Source of the DNA: Fodinibius roseus
Lineage (GTDB): Bacteria > Bacteroidota > Rhodothermia > Balneolales > Balneolaceae
Direction: 5' to 3'
Assembly: GCF_900129315.1 (NCBI RefSeq)
Contig: NZ_FQUS01000010.1
Span: 1-64,000 of the forward strand
DNA: 64,000 nt
The notes beneath the pieces were generated by a model, which searched no databases, had not been told where the DNA came from, and saw only the letters and a list, made by a program, of their open reading frames with translations. Below are positions 44,094 to 53,581 of this stretch, piece after piece. Position numbers and translations under genes: made by a program. How positions within the stretch are numbered: the stretch's first letter is position 1; each line of letters opens with the position of its first letter.

Positions 44094-45101
44094 TTACCGG
44101 TTGTTGATCACGGGTTCCGAAAGGCTCCCTTCTATCCGTATCGTAATGCCGTCTTCACTCCGGGGAAGCGAAATAGAGAGTAGCTGCTCCACATTTTCCA
44201 AAACCCTACTGAATGAATCTGAAAAATCTGTTATGGAAAGCGTTGCATTTTCCAGCGGGGATCTGCCCAGCGGTTGTTGCAGGTCAACCAAGCCGTCGAC
44301 GGATACCAGGGCAAGCTCGGATTTTAGCTGCGTTTGCACCTGCAGCATTCCGGACTGAGAATGCGGGGTGGACTGAAAGCGCATCGACTGGAAAGGTATG
44401 GAATCCGTGGGATAGCCGAATCCCTTGATAAAAAAACCATATTTATTTTGGAAAGCTTCAAAAGGCTTCCAGCTGAGTGAGTCCATGGTAATCTCATGCC
44501 GGCCCTCTCTCCAAAAAAATCTATCCCCCGCTGCCACTGTTCCGCTGTATTGGAAGTCTTTGACCTGCAGCCCGGAGATAAGCGTATTGGGAGACTGTAA
44601 CCGGAGCCGGGATCCCTCGGCATGTATCGTTTGCCGCCGGCTGAAAACGGTATCTGTAACCGCTGCGCGAATACCATCGAGGGCTTCCCCCTCGAAGTGG
44701 ATATGGAGACTGTCCGAGGAGACTTGCTGAAGGGTGGACTTATTGACATAGGATGGATTCAGCAGCAGCGCTTCGGCCCGGTTCAGGTGCCTCAGGGCAT
44801 ATTCGGTTCCTCCCAAATAAAATTTCAGCACATCAAGATAGCCCAGGTCTACCGTAAGGCGGCCGGCACGCTCTATGTGATTACCCAGTATGATGGTTAG
44901 GTCCCGGATAATGATTTTACCTGTAAACGGGGTCACTTCAACGGACGAGTGTGTTACTGAAATTGACTGATCACCCGTTGTCTGCGCTTCGATGAGTTGT
45001 ATGATTTGCTCTTCGGCCTGACCCGCAGCATAAAAATGATAGCCGATGAAGATGGCAGCTACAACCAACAGCCCTGCTAAATAATAGTTTGTCTTTTTCA
45101 T
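44094..45101 (-). CDS. AsmA/DUF748-like envelope protein, unknown function
   Basis: 335 residues. One N-terminal membrane helix (YYLAGLLVVAAIFIGYHFY) anchors a periplasmic region rich in beta strands with repeated patterns such as SSVEVTPFTGKIIIRDLTI and GLQVKDFQYSGTV, as in AsmA-like or DUF748 proteins that bridge the envelope. I do not recognise a specific family. It lies downstream of hisS on the same strand with 182 bases between. Confidence 0.55.
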   Translation of the reverse strand: MKKTNYYLAGLLVVAAIFIGYHFYAAGQAEEQIIQLIEAQTTGDQSISVTHSSVEVTPFTGKIIIRDLTIILGNHIERAGRLTVDLGYLDVLKFYLGGTEYALRHLNRAEALLLNPSYVNKSTLQQVSSDSLHIHFEGEALDGIRAAVTDTVFSRRQTIHAEGSRLRLQSPNTLISGLQVKDFQYSGTVAAGDRFFWREGRHEITMDSLSWKPFEAFQNKYGFFIKGFGYPTDSIPFQSMRFQSTPHSQSGMLQVQTQLKSELALVSVDGLVDLQQPLGRSPLENATLSITDFSDSFSRVLENVEQLLSISLPRSEDGITIRIEGSLSEPVINNR

Positions 45102-45180
45102 AAATGATTGGCCACAGATTTAAACAGATAACACTTAATTTATATGATTATTATTGTATTCTGCCGATCGTAAGCTCAGG

Positions 45181-45231
45181 AAGCTACGTTCTATGCTGAA
45201 AACCAATGGTTCAACTCATTGTTGGTAGCTT
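45181..45231. other. Nested inverted repeats between hisS and the AsmA-like gene
   Basis: AAGCTAC (45181-45187) pairs with GTAGCTT (45225-45231), and inside it CCAATG pairs with CATTG/TGG around GTTCAACT. A structured RNA in the leftward transcript is possible. No T-tract follows on the minus strand, so it is not a standard terminator. Confidence 0.3.
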
Positions 45232-45283
45232 TGTACCCACAAAATGGATCTGTATAATGAGACGGCCGAAACACTTGTGAGTA

Positions 45284-46570
45284 TTATTGTAAGCTTTGTC
45301 GGGTATCAGGAATATCAGTCAGTTTCCCCAAAATCTCTTCAAATGTATAGGCGTTTTCCTCGCTTTTCTTCATATTGCGAAGGGTGAATTTACCCTCGTT
45401 AAGTTCATTTTCACCTACAATAATGGTATGGCGGGCATTCTCTCGGTCCGCATCTTTCATCTGGGCTTTGATAGAACGACCGATATAGTCCATGGAGGCG
45501 GAGAGCCCGGCGCTGCGCAATGCCGGCAGATGCCTGAGGGCCCATCTCCGGGCTTTTTCGCCGAGCGTGACAATATACACGTCCAGCGTTTCTTCTTCCG
45601 CCAGTTCGATATCCAGCTCTTCGCAGGCAATAAGCAGCCGCTCAATACCCGCTGCAAAACCGACGGCGGGGGTATGTTGTCCCCCGATCTCTTCGATCAG
45701 CAAGTCGTATCGTCCACCGCCTCCAAGGGCATCCTGGGCTCCTAAATCGGGACTGATGAGCTCAAAGGCCGTGCGGGTATAATAATCAAGTCCCCGCACC
45801 AGGTGAGGGTCTTCCTCAAAAGGAATATTCAGGTCAGCCAGCAGTTCTTTGACTTGTCCGTAGTGGGCGGACGTTTCTTCGGTCAGGTAGTCGGTAATGA
45901 CCGGCGCATCTTCAATGAAAGATTGATCTTCCTCTTCCTTCGAATCCAGGATACGCAGCGGGTTGTTTTTGAAGCGTTTTTGTGAAATATCGCTCAGCTG
46001 TGGAAGGTGGGGACGAAAGTGGTCTTTAAGAGCTTTGGTATAGTTTCTTCGGCTTTCGGGATCTCCGACAGAATTTATTTTCAGCGTGGTATTTGTGATC
46101 CCCAGCCGGTCGTAGATGGCCATCATCAGGGCAATAATATCGACATCCGCAGCGGGGGCGTCGGCCCCGATAATTTCGGCACCGAACTGGTGGAACTGTC
46201 GCTGGCGGCCTTTTTGAGGCTTTTCGGCACGAAACATGGGGCCGATATAATATAAATTCTGGGTTCCGCCGCGCTGATCCAGGTGATGCTCGACAAAGGC
46301 GCGGGCAACGGGGGCTGTGCACTCGGGTCGCAGTACATAGCGGTCATCGCCGCGCTGGAAGGCAAACATCTCCTTGGAGACAATATCGGTAAGCTGACCC
46401 ACGCCCCGGGCAATGAGCTCGGTCTGCTCCATGATGGGAGTGCGAATTTCCTCAAAATTAAATTTTTTGGCCTCCTCATGGATGATGCGTTCGATAGTTT
46501 GCCATTTCCCTACCTCACCGGGCAGGATGTCAACCATTCCCAGGTGCGTACTAAACGTCGGTTGCGCCAT
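45284..46570 (-). CDS. hisS: Histidyl-tRNA synthetase
   Basis: 428 residues, the usual length. Class II motifs are present: motif 2 YIGPMFRAEKPQKGRQRQFHQFGAE, here best seen in the pieces FRAEKP and RQFHQFGAE, the HisRS signature GLDYYTRTAFE, and motif 3 GVGFAAGIERL-like AAGIERLLIA. The N-terminal FSTHLGMVDILPGE and the C-terminal anticodon-binding domain (about 330-428) complete it. It charges tRNA-His in the cytosol. No T-box or other leader is evident upstream. Confidence 0.96.
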   Translation of the reverse strand: MAQPTFSTHLGMVDILPGEVGKWQTIERIIHEEAKKFNFEEIRTPIMEQTELIARGVGQLTDIVSKEMFAFQRGDDRYVLRPECTAPVARAFVEHHLDQRGGTQNLYYIGPMFRAEKPQKGRQRQFHQFGAEIIGADAPAADVDIIALMMAIYDRLGITNTTLKINSVGDPESRRNYTKALKDHFRPHLPQLSDISQKRFKNNPLRILDSKEEEDQSFIEDAPVITDYLTEETSAHYGQVKELLADLNIPFEEDPHLVRGLDYYTRTAFELISPDLGAQDALGGGGRYDLLIEEIGGQHTPAVGFAAGIERLLIACEELDIELAEEETLDVYIVTLGEKARRWALRHLPALRSAGLSASMDYIGRSIKAQMKDADRENARHTIIVGENELNEGKFTLRNMKKSEENAYTFEEILGKLTDIPDTRQSLQ

Positions 46571-46920
46571 GAATTTCCACTGTTTCGATTAAAAATATTT
46601 GCTCCTAAGATAAGAGTATGAGCAGAGAATTCCTTAGTCAATTTTGAAAGGAATAGGATGGATTCCACTCTTACTTGTAAGCCCGCAGATTAACATATAT
46701 AAAACCGATTATTTATGGATACCTGTAAGCATAAAACGCAATTAATTAATTATCCAAAAGTTTCTGGTATTGAGGTGGGCCTCATAATGAATGTTGGAAA
46801 CGAACCAGAATTCAGGAGAGTTATTGTTGATAAATGAGATAAATAAACCTGCTGATTAATACTGGAAAGACAAGTAATATCAAAAAGATCAGTTTGAAAT
46901 ATGTGGGGATCTGTGACCCG
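46571..46920. other. Gap without a recognised gene
   Basis: About 350 AT-rich bases between hisS and the quinone oxidoreductase stop. I see no convincing ORF, repeat copy or terminator. The part next to hisS must carry its promoter (AAATATTTTTAATC on the minus strand), but no clear -33 box was found. Confidence 0.4.
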
Positions 46921-47907
46921 TTACATACCGGTAAGGACCATTTTACCGGTGTTTTTGTTGTTCTGCATGCGCTGGTGGGCTTCTTCGGTTTTCGTCCAGT
47001 CAAATGTTGAATCGATCACCGGTTGCAGGGTATTTTCTGCAAAAAGGGAATGGGTTCGGGCGGCAAAATCTTTCGTGAGTTCAATCTTGTATTCCAGCGA
47101 ACGCGAGCGCAGGGTCGAACCCATAATATGGAGTCGTTTTTTAAGAATGGGAATCAGGCTGAGATCATCCATTTTATGTCCCCCTAAAAAAGAAAGATAT
47201 ACCATGCGCCCATCCATGGCCAGCACCTCCATATTTTTGTGCCAGTACGGTTTGCCGATAAAGTCGATGATGAGATCCACTGCACCGGGCCCCAGCCGGC
47301 CGGTGATTTCTTCTGCATAGTTTTGGGTTTGATAGTTGTAGGCGAAATCTGCGCCGAGCTTCCGGGCCGTATCCAGCTTGTGCTGCTTTCCCGCTGTCGT
47401 AATGATTTGGGCCCCGAACAGCTGACGGCTCAGCTGGATGGCCGAGGTTCCAACCCCGCTGCCGCCTGCATGGATAAGCACGGTTTCATTTTTTTTCAGC
47501 TTTCCCAGCCAGTCGAGAACCTGGAAAGCCGTCAAAAAGGTTTCGGGAATAGCCGCTGCTTCCGGGAACGTGAGGTTCCGCGGAATGGGCATGGCCAGGT
47601 CTTCATGGATCGCGCAGTATTCCGCGTATCCTCCGCCGGAGAGCAATCCGAAAACGGGATCACCGGATTGCCATCTGCCGGCCTCATCTCCAACCTCTTC
47701 AACGACGCCCGCCATCTCCAGGCCGAGGATCGGGCTGGCGCCTTCGGGGGGCGGGTAGTGGCCGGTGCGCTGAAGCAGGTCGGCACGGTTGACCGCGGTC
47801 GCTTTGATGTTGACCAGGACTTCGCGGGGACCGGGTTGGGGGATCGGGGCCTCACGGATTTCAAGCGTTGAATTCTTACCGGGGTTGGACACATGAATGG
47901 CTTTCAT
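46921..47907 (-). CDS. NAD(P)H:quinone oxidoreductase, zinc-free MDR family (PIG3-like)
   Basis: 328 residues. Medium-chain reductase fold: RADLLQRTGHYPPPEGASPILGLEMAG is the family N-terminal motif, read here as GHYPPP and ILGLEMAG, and HAGGSGVGTSAIQL is the cofactor loop. The structural and catalytic zinc Cys residues are absent, as in quinone oxidoreductases. It probably reduces quinones or alpha,beta-unsaturated carbonyls with NADPH in the cytosol. It is followed on the same strand by its own terminus; the flippase gene lies 41 bases upstream. Confidence 0.92.
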   Translation of the reverse strand: MKAIHVSNPGKNSTLEIREAPIPQPGPREVLVNIKATAVNRADLLQRTGHYPPPEGASPILGLEMAGVVEEVGDEAGRWQSGDPVFGLLSGGGYAEYCAIHEDLAMPIPRNLTFPEAAAIPETFLTAFQVLDWLGKLKKNETVLIHAGGSGVGTSAIQLSRQLFGAQIITTAGKQHKLDTARKLGADFAYNYQTQNYAEEITGRLGPGAVDLIIDFIGKPYWHKNMEVLAMDGRMVYLSFLGGHKMDDLSLIPILKKRLHIMGSTLRSRSLEYKIELTKDFAARTHSLFAENTLQPVIDSTFDWTKTEEAHQRMQNNKNTGKMVLTGM

Positions 47908-47948
47908 AGCACAGGTTTTTAAGGAGATATTGAACCGGAAAACGCCCG

Positions 47949-49436
47949 TTATACCGTTAATTTGGACAAGCGATCATAGCCTTCCGCCAACAGGTTTTTG
48001 ACGTCATCCGAAAGATTAAACAGCAGGATTAACCCTGTAAACAGGATGGTAATGAGGGCGGATCGAACAATCAAGTCTACAAAGAAGTTGTATAGATACG
48101 GGATCTGAAACGAAAGTCCCAGGCAGCCGGCGGCAATCAGCAGTACGAACAGGGCACTCCAGCGAAAAGGCTGCATGGAAAAAGTGATCCAGACGAAAAT
48201 AAATTTTACAGAATTGTAGATAAATATAGACAGGGCCGTGGCGATGGCGGCACCGAGCATACCGTAAAGCTGAATAAAAAAGTAATTGGTGCCAATCGTA
48301 AGGACGATAAGCATAATATTCGTATAGAGGTCAAACCGGTAATGCCTGGAGTTCATGATGATGCTGCCGTTGATACCGGTGGCCATGTTGAAAAGCTTGG
48401 CCGCACCCACCACGATAATGATCCATTCGGCTCCCTGGTATTCGGGGGGCAGCAGGTACATAAGGTTATGCATATTTGCCCAGATGCCCACATAGAGCAG
48501 CGTGCCCGCAATTATCTGGTTAAGGGAGGTACGCTTGTACAGGCTGTCGATTTCCTCGTACTTTTTTTCTTTCAGCAGTCCGGCCAGCACGGGACTGGCT
48601 ATCTTGATGATCGAACGCTGGGGGACGGCTATGACCGATCCCACATAGAAGGCGATGGCATAGACGGCGGTGCTGTTGAGATCGATCATCGCCCCGAGCA
48701 TGATAATATCAATGTTGCCTACCAGCAGGGTCGCGAGTCCCCCGAGCAGGGAGTAGGCCCCGTACACTCCCATTCCTTTTATGAACTTGGAACGTTTTTT
48801 TAGTCTGGGAAAAGTCAGCGTCAGTTCTCCCCGCCGGTACAAATAAACCAACAGGTAAACCGGTTGAAGACTATAGATGAGCACAAAGCTAACCATAAAC
48901 CCGGTAAATGAAATCAAATTATAATGATAGACTACCAGCAGTAGAATGATAAGGGCACGCACAAGCACCTCGTTGACAAAAGAGCCGGTAACGGAATCCT
49001 GCAGGGCACGAACGTAGTTGTTAAGCACTTCAAAAAAAAGCGTGGCAAAAACCAGGGGAATAAGATAAAGGTAATAGGCGCCGAAGAGAGCGGATTTATC
49101 ATCATAATAGGTTAAAAACAGCTCTTGCAGCAACAGGTAGGCCGTGGAAAACAGCAGGAAGCCCCCCAGTGGAACCAGCAGGATAAGTGCAAGCAATTTG
49201 CCTTTGGAGCGCCGGGAGTGCTGGAAATAGGGGAAATAGCGTATGACGATATTTTTGACTCCGAGGTGGGCAAACTGTGCAAAAACGAGCGACAGAGAGA
49301 TCAGCAGCCGGGTCAGCCCGTATTGTTCAGCAAGTAAAAAATTGGGATAGAGCAAAATGGTTGACACAAAGCCCAGGGCAATCCCCAGGTAGGAGATAAC
49401 CGTGTTTTGAATGCTCTGTCGGATGATTACGCCCAA
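47949..49436 (-). CDS. Polysaccharide flippase (oligosaccharide flippase family, Wzx-like)
   Basis: 495 residues with about 14 hydrophobic segments and charged loops, typical of PST/MATE-type flippases that turn lipid-linked glycan units over the inner membrane. The middle KRRSKFIKGMGVYGAYSLLGGLATLLVGN and the loop before it match the family pattern. It lies between the quinone oxidoreductase and the TupA-like gene on the same strand, leading into glycan genes, so it probably serves surface polysaccharide export. Substrate unknown. Confidence 0.88.
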   Translation of the reverse strand: MGVIIRQSIQNTVISYLGIALGFVSTILLYPNFLLAEQYGLTRLLISLSLVFAQFAHLGVKNIVIRYFPYFQHSRRSKGKLLALILLVPLGGFLLFSTAYLLLQELFLTYYDDKSALFGAYYLYLIPLVFATLFFEVLNNYVRALQDSVTGSFVNEVLVRALIILLLVVYHYNLISFTGFMVSFVLIYSLQPVYLLVYLYRRGELTLTFPRLKKRSKFIKGMGVYGAYSLLGGLATLLVGNIDIIMLGAMIDLNSTAVYAIAFYVGSVIAVPQRSIIKIASPVLAGLLKEKKYEEIDSLYKRTSLNQIIAGTLLYVGIWANMHNLMYLLPPEYQGAEWIIIVVGAAKLFNMATGINGSIIMNSRHYRFDLYTNIMLIVLTIGTNYFFIQLYGMLGAAIATALSIFIYNSVKFIFVWITFSMQPFRWSALFVLLIAAGCLGLSFQIPYLYNFFVDLIVRSALITILFTGLILLFNLSDDVKNLLAEGYDRLSKLTV

Positions 49437-49492
49437 CCGGATCGAAAGTTTAAGTGTTGAGGATAATGTTTTTGTTCCTGTAGTTACGCTTA

Positions 49493-50368
49493 TTATCTGT
49501 TTAGATCAAGCCAGGATCCTATCTGGTACTCCAGGGCCTCCGGTTCAAACGGCACGAAGCCGTTACCGGGGTAGTTGGTCATCTCCCCGAAATAGACCGT
49601 ATTGCGCGGCAGGTAAAGATCGACGCGAATAAAGTTGAAATCCGCCGATAGTTTTTCCGCCACTTCAATAGCTTCGCTGAGACATCCCGGCTCTGGGGTG
49701 GTCCCGGTGTAGGGAGGGTAGAGCAGGCGCCCGTCAATTTGGTTAAAGTCCCGGTCGAAGAGATTCCTTTTTTGGGTCCCGAAGCGATCGTAGTCAACCT
49801 GGATGAGCTTGACCCGGCCGTCAAAGCAGAAAAATTTGTAGTCTTTGGGAATATTGTTATCGGCATCCAGCAACAGCGTTTCGGCCAGAAGGGTTCTCGG
49901 CAGATTATTATAGACCCACTCCCTGCCGATGGTAAAATAATTGGTCTGTTGCCAGCTTTCAGTCTGCTGTCGAATCTCGTCAAACGATTCCTGTTCTTTA
50001 TCAGACACAATGCGAATCATGCCGCAGCCGTGATTCGCTTTGAGTACGAATCGGGAGGGGAGGGACTTCCAGACAGCTTCGGTCAGCGTGTCAAAGGTGT
50101 CCATGAGGGGGATCAGATGTTCCTTTCCCACTTTTTCGGCTACGAAACTTCTCACTTTAGTGCGGTCCGCCACTCTTTTTCGAAGGCCGGTGCGTTCATA
50201 CAGTTTTATAAACTGGATTTTTTCCGTAAATTTCCGGGGCTGCTCAATATCCGGCCATTCGTCCAGTTCCAGCCAGTACCGGACTTTCGCATATCCCTTG
50301 TCCGAGAGAAAATGGCGGGCCACGCCCCAAAAAAATTTTGTTAAAAGCGGATGTAAGAGCTTCTTCAT
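49493..50368 (-). CDS. ATP-grasp fold, TupA-like (teichuronopeptide-type) protein
   Basis: 291 residues. DEWPDIEQPRKFTEKIQF, LKANHGCGMIRIV and EMTNYPGNGFVPFEP match the ATPgrasp_TupA family (PF14305). FVLKANHG and FNFIRVDLYL hold the ATP- and metal-binding segments. Members are linked to peptide or amino-acid addition to surface polysaccharides. Position among flippase and GT2 genes supports this. It lies 57 bases upstream of the flippase gene. Confidence 0.85.
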   Translation of the reverse strand: MKKLLHPLLTKFFWGVARHFLSDKGYAKVRYWLELDEWPDIEQPRKFTEKIQFIKLYERTGLRKRVADRTKVRSFVAEKVGKEHLIPLMDTFDTLTEAVWKSLPSRFVLKANHGCGMIRIVSDKEQESFDEIRQQTESWQQTNYFTIGREWVYNNLPRTLLAETLLLDADNNIPKDYKFFCFDGRVKLIQVDYDRFGTQKRNLFDRDFNQIDGRLLYPPYTGTTPEPGCLSEAIEVAEKLSADFNFIRVDLYLPRNTVYFGEMTNYPGNGFVPFEPEALEYQIGSWLDLNR

Positions 50369-50407
50369 GATAATAAAAAATGCAGCAGTAAAGGACTGTG
50401 AATTTTG

Positions 50408-51334
50408 CTATTCCGGTTGTTTTGCGAAATAACCGTCAATAATCCATTTTCGAAACTTCAAGAGCATCACGCCCTTGGCGGGTTGCAGTGATATCACGTA
50501 CGGGAGGAAGAGTGCAAGGGAGGCCAACCATTTTCCCAGTTCCAGGATCCACTTTTTTATCTTGATCACGGGCTTGTGTTCCACCTGCAGCGCTATACTC
50601 TCTCCCAGGCCCACCGCCTGCCGCCGGATGTACGCTTCGGTCAGCCGCCCTTTGTCCACGCGGTGATAAAGCATCGCTTCGGGCAGGTAATGTATCGCAA
50701 TGTCCTCCGCTTTGAGTCGCTCGAAAAACTCTTTCTCCTCACTGGCCTTGAGCTGGCTTCCCCTGCGGCCGAGGTTGATATCGAAGGTACCCAGTCGGTC
50801 AAATATATTCTTGCGAAACCCCATATTTCCCCCGAACGGATACTTGTTCCGGGGATATGTTTTGGGAGCGCTGCCCAGGTCATGATGTCCCAGCAGAGGC
50901 AGCAGGAAATACGACATCCAGGGGGGACGCGGGTCATCGAACTGCACATGGATCTTCCCGCCGCCGGCGACGGCTTCCGGACGGGTTTCGAAGAAGTTCA
51001 GCCAGGCGGGGATCAACGTTTCGGTAGCACGAATGTCGTCATCGAGAAATACGACACATGGAGCTTTGGCTTCTGCGATGCCCCGGTTTCGGGCATGGGA
51101 GAGGCCCTGATTCGACTCTTTGATATAACGGATGGGATTATGATCTTTGGGATACGCTTGCCGATGCCGCTCGATGATCTGAGGGGTCGCATCGGCAGAG
51201 TTATTGTCGACAACGAGCACTTCGGCCGGGAGTTCAGGAAGATGCTGCTGCTTTAATGAACGAAGGGTATCATCGAGATAAGCCCCGCGGTTGTATGTGC
51301 ATATAATAAATGTGACCTTCGGTTGGTTGTGCAT
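50408..51334 (-). CDS. Glycosyltransferase family 2
   Basis: 308 residues. GT-A fold: FIICTYNRGAYLDDTLRSL at the N-terminus, VVDNNSADAT for nucleotide binding, VVFLDDDIRA as the DxD metal site and GGNMGFRKNIF for the acceptor side. A C-terminal hydrophobic stretch (about 270-290, LASLALFLPYVISL) may attach it to the inner membrane. It probably adds one sugar to a lipid-linked glycan. It is divergent from the next GT2 gene, with start codons under 100 bases apart. Confidence 0.92.
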   Translation of the reverse strand: MHNQPKVTFIICTYNRGAYLDDTLRSLKQQHLPELPAEVLVVDNNSADATPQIIERHRQAYPKDHNPIRYIKESNQGLSHARNRGIAEAKAPCVVFLDDDIRATETLIPAWLNFFETRPEAVAGGGKIHVQFDDPRPPWMSYFLLPLLGHHDLGSAPKTYPRNKYPFGGNMGFRKNIFDRLGTFDINLGRRGSQLKASEEKEFFERLKAEDIAIHYLPEAMLYHRVDKGRLTEAYIRRQAVGLGESIALQVEHKPVIKIKKWILELGKWLASLALFLPYVISLQPAKGVMLLKFRKWIIDGYFAKQPE

Positions 51335-51427
51335 TACGCTGGGATAATCTGCGTTATTGTAAAGCTTGAAAATACATTTTTTAATGCGAATTATGCTAAT
51401 TTTGATATTTTTGCGAATAATCCCCTT

Positions 51428-52258
51428 ATGAATGAGAAACCGCTTGTATCAGCTATTGTCACTACTCACAACCGGCCGGCACTGTTGCCGCGTGCGCTCG
51501 ATTCGGTGGCGGTGCAGAGTTATCCCCGTATTGAACTGGTGGTAGTGGACGACGGTTCCGAAGAAGATGTATCACCGGTGGTGGAAGCCTACAGGGAAGC
51601 GGTGCCGGTGCGGCTGCTGCGGAACAGGAAGCCAGAGGGGGCCTGCCGGGCACGCAACCGGGGCATTGAAGCGGCTTCCGGGGGCTTTGTAGCGGGACTC
51701 GATGACGATGATGCGTGGACCGAGCAGCGGGTTGAGAAGCTTATGGAAGCCTATTCCGACAACTACGCTTTTGTGACCTCTGATGTGCGCATGGTGTATG
51801 AAAAGAAGGCACCTGTTTGGCGAAAGCCCGCCGAAATTTCGCTTGATGACCTGCTGTACTCTAACTATGTGGGAAACCAGGGGCTGATCAGGAAGGATCG
51901 CCTGCTGGCGGTGGGAGGTTTTGATGAAACATTAGAGGCGGCCCAGGATTATGACCTGTGGATCCGCCTGGCAGAACAGTTTGGCCCGGTAAAAAATGTG
52001 CGGGAACCGCTCCAGGATATACATATGGAACACAGCGGGGAGCGCATCTCTAATCCGCGGGACCAGCTCCGGGGCTATCTGAAGTTTTACCAGAAACACA
52101 AACCGAAGATGAACCGGAATCAGCGCAAATACCAGCTCTACAATATCCGAAAGGCTACGGGCAAGGTTGCGGGACTTGCTGATTTGATCGGGTGGGTGCC
52201 TCCTCACCGCTGGTGGAAGGAGGTGAAAAGTCTGGTAGCAGGGGAAATGCTTGAATAG
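51428..52258 (+). CDS. Glycosyltransferase family 2
   Basis: About 276 residues. AIVTTHNRPALLPRALDSV, VVDDGSEED, CRARNRGIEAASG and VAGLDDDDAWTEQR are the GT-A motifs with the DxD site. The frame is open to a TTG at 51323, but MNEKPLVSAIVTTHN is the family start, so ATG 51428 is chosen. It shares the glycan locus with the sulfotransferase that follows. It lacks a membrane segment. Confidence 0.92.
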   Translation: MNEKPLVSAIVTTHNRPALLPRALDSVAVQSYPRIELVVVDDGSEEDVSPVVEAYREAVPVRLLRNRKPEGACRARNRGIEAASGGFVAGLDDDDAWTEQRVEKLMEAYSDNYAFVTSDVRMVYEKKAPVWRKPAEISLDDLLYSNYVGNQGLIRKDRLLAVGGFDETLEAAQDYDLWIRLAEQFGPVKNVREPLQDIHMEHSGERISNPRDQLRGYLKFYQKHKPKMNRNQRKYQLYNIRKATGKVAGLADLIGWVPPHRWWKEVKSLVAGEMLE

Positions 52259-52338
52259 GAACCCGAACCCTACTATGCGTTATCCGGCTTGTATCTGCAT
52301 CGATATCAAGCTAAATGTGAATATTGAAACATGATGGG

Positions 52339-52464
52339 AGGCTTTGCAAAAACCGACGGTCATCCTTAACGTAGCTGAAGAATCTCCCTTTCAAAGTCAC
52401 AGCTGGTATTTTGGAGATTTCCCGACAGGCTCAGAATGGCAAATTCAACGGTTTTTCAAAGCCT
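52339..52464 (+). repeat. Interspersed repeat-related element, copy F (shares only the ends)
   Basis: AGGCTTTGCAAAAACCG at the left and CGGTTTTTCAAAGCCT at the right form a near-perfect inverted pair like the ends of copies A and E. The interior differs and contains GAAGAATCTCCC ... GGAGATTTCCCGACAGGCT, itself partly self-complementary. It precedes the sulfotransferase and extends its reading frame falsely by about 47 codons. Confidence 0.5.
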
Positions 52465-52484
52465 ACCAAGGCTGGAATGAAAAT

Positions 52485-53264
52485 ATGGGATTTTTAAAAC
52501 GTGTAATTGATGACATCAGGCTTTATTATCGCTTCAGCTGCCGGAGGCTGGGGGTGCCCGGATACCAGGTGCATCAAATATATTTACCCGAACAGGAGCT
52601 CATATATATTCCCATCCCCAAAAACGCCTGCACTTCGATCAAGCATGCCCTGCACGAGATTGAATTCGACCGGCGGTTTGATGCCGGTCTGCCGGCCTTT
52701 TCCGACTATCGCGAACACCACGACTATTACAAAAAACGTCCCGCTGCTTTTACGAGTGTATCCGCACTCAAAGAGCAAAAGGATAGCACCCGCTTTGCCC
52801 TGGTTCGTGATCCGGTGAGGCGGCTGATCTCCTGCTACCGCAACAGGGTGGTGGATTTAGGAGATTTATGGTCGAGTCGCAAAGTGCTGGAGCGGTCGGA
52901 TTTGCCTACAGAGCCGGGGATCAATACTTTTATTATGAATTTGGAGGAATACCGGAGGGTTAACAAAAGCATAGAACATCATTCCCGCTTGCAGAGTGAA
53001 TTTTTAGGCGGCACCCTCGCGTATCTGGACCGGGTATTCACAATGAGGGATATTCCGGAACTGCTGGAAATGCTGCGTACCTACAAACCGGGGTTAAAAC
53101 TGCGGCAGCGTAAAACCGGCGGTACAAAAATCACGCTGGCTGACCTGTCCGGGAAGGCACTGCGGCATGCCATTGATTTTTACAGCGCAGATTACGAGCT
53201 GTTGAATCGCTACTTTAGTCCGCAGGAAATTGTCGGGGAGCACAGAAAGACAAAAAGAAGATAG
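52485..53264 (+). CDS. Sulfotransferase family 2-like protein
   Basis: About 260 residues. PIPKNACTSIKHAL is the 5'-phosphosulfate loop that binds PAPS, and FALVRDPVRRLISCYRNRV the 3'-phosphate site, as in Sulfotransfer_2 carbohydrate sulfotransferases. It probably sulfates a surface glycan. The start MGFLKRVIDD at 52485 is chosen because the codons before it come from repeat copy F. Sulfated surface sugars would fit a marine or saline habitat. It has no signal peptide, so it acts in the cytosol on precursors. Confidence 0.85.
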   Translation: MGFLKRVIDDIRLYYRFSCRRLGVPGYQVHQIYLPEQELIYIPIPKNACTSIKHALHEIEFDRRFDAGLPAFSDYREHHDYYKKRPAAFTSVSALKEQKDSTRFALVRDPVRRLISCYRNRVVDLGDLWSSRKVLERSDLPTEPGINTFIMNLEEYRRVNKSIEHHSRLQSEFLGGTLAYLDRVFTMRDIPELLEMLRTYKPGLKLRQRKTGGTKITLADLSGKALRHAIDFYSADYELLNRYFSPQEIVGEHRKTKRR

Positions 53265-53265
53265 T

Positions 53266-53397
53266 ATCGGACTGAGTTGTGTAACAACTGCTATTGATCC
53301 GGAAGAACCCCGTGATTTAGCTGAATCGAATGAATTGAAGGGGAAGGTAAGGGAATTTCAGGAGAATTCACGAAATGGCTGTATGATTTGGAGTTGA
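53266..53397 (+). pseudogene. Possible gene remnant, sulfatase-like tail
   Basis: A frame without its start reads TAIDPEEPRDLAESNELKGK, then VREFQENSRNG, and stops at 53395-53397. DPxEPxDLAES with a following helix resembles the C-terminal tail of sulfatases (LYNLxxDPxExxNLA), but no catalytic part is present. The likeness is short and may be chance. The rest of 53398-53551 shows nothing that I can name. Confidence 0.2.
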
Positions 53398-53551
53398 TTA
53401 GACACACCATCAAAACCAATTATGATCCAATAACTGTATGATGGTATATACTTTTAGCATTCCAAAAATATAGCGTATCCGATTCAAAAGGCTGAAGAAT
53501 GAAAGGATCGGAGGGGTAGGAACAAGTGCTTCTACAGAGGGGAAAACAACA

Positions 53552-53581
53552 AAAGCCCTGCAGCTGAAGGGCTTTCTTTCA
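53552..53581. terminator. Intrinsic terminator
   Basis: AAAGCCCT and AGGGCTTT pair over eight bases around GCAGCTGA, followed by CTTTC. With A's on the left side it can serve both directions, which fits its place between the rightward sulfotransferase and the leftward YfhO gene. Nothing else is seen in 53582-53856. Confidence 0.65.
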
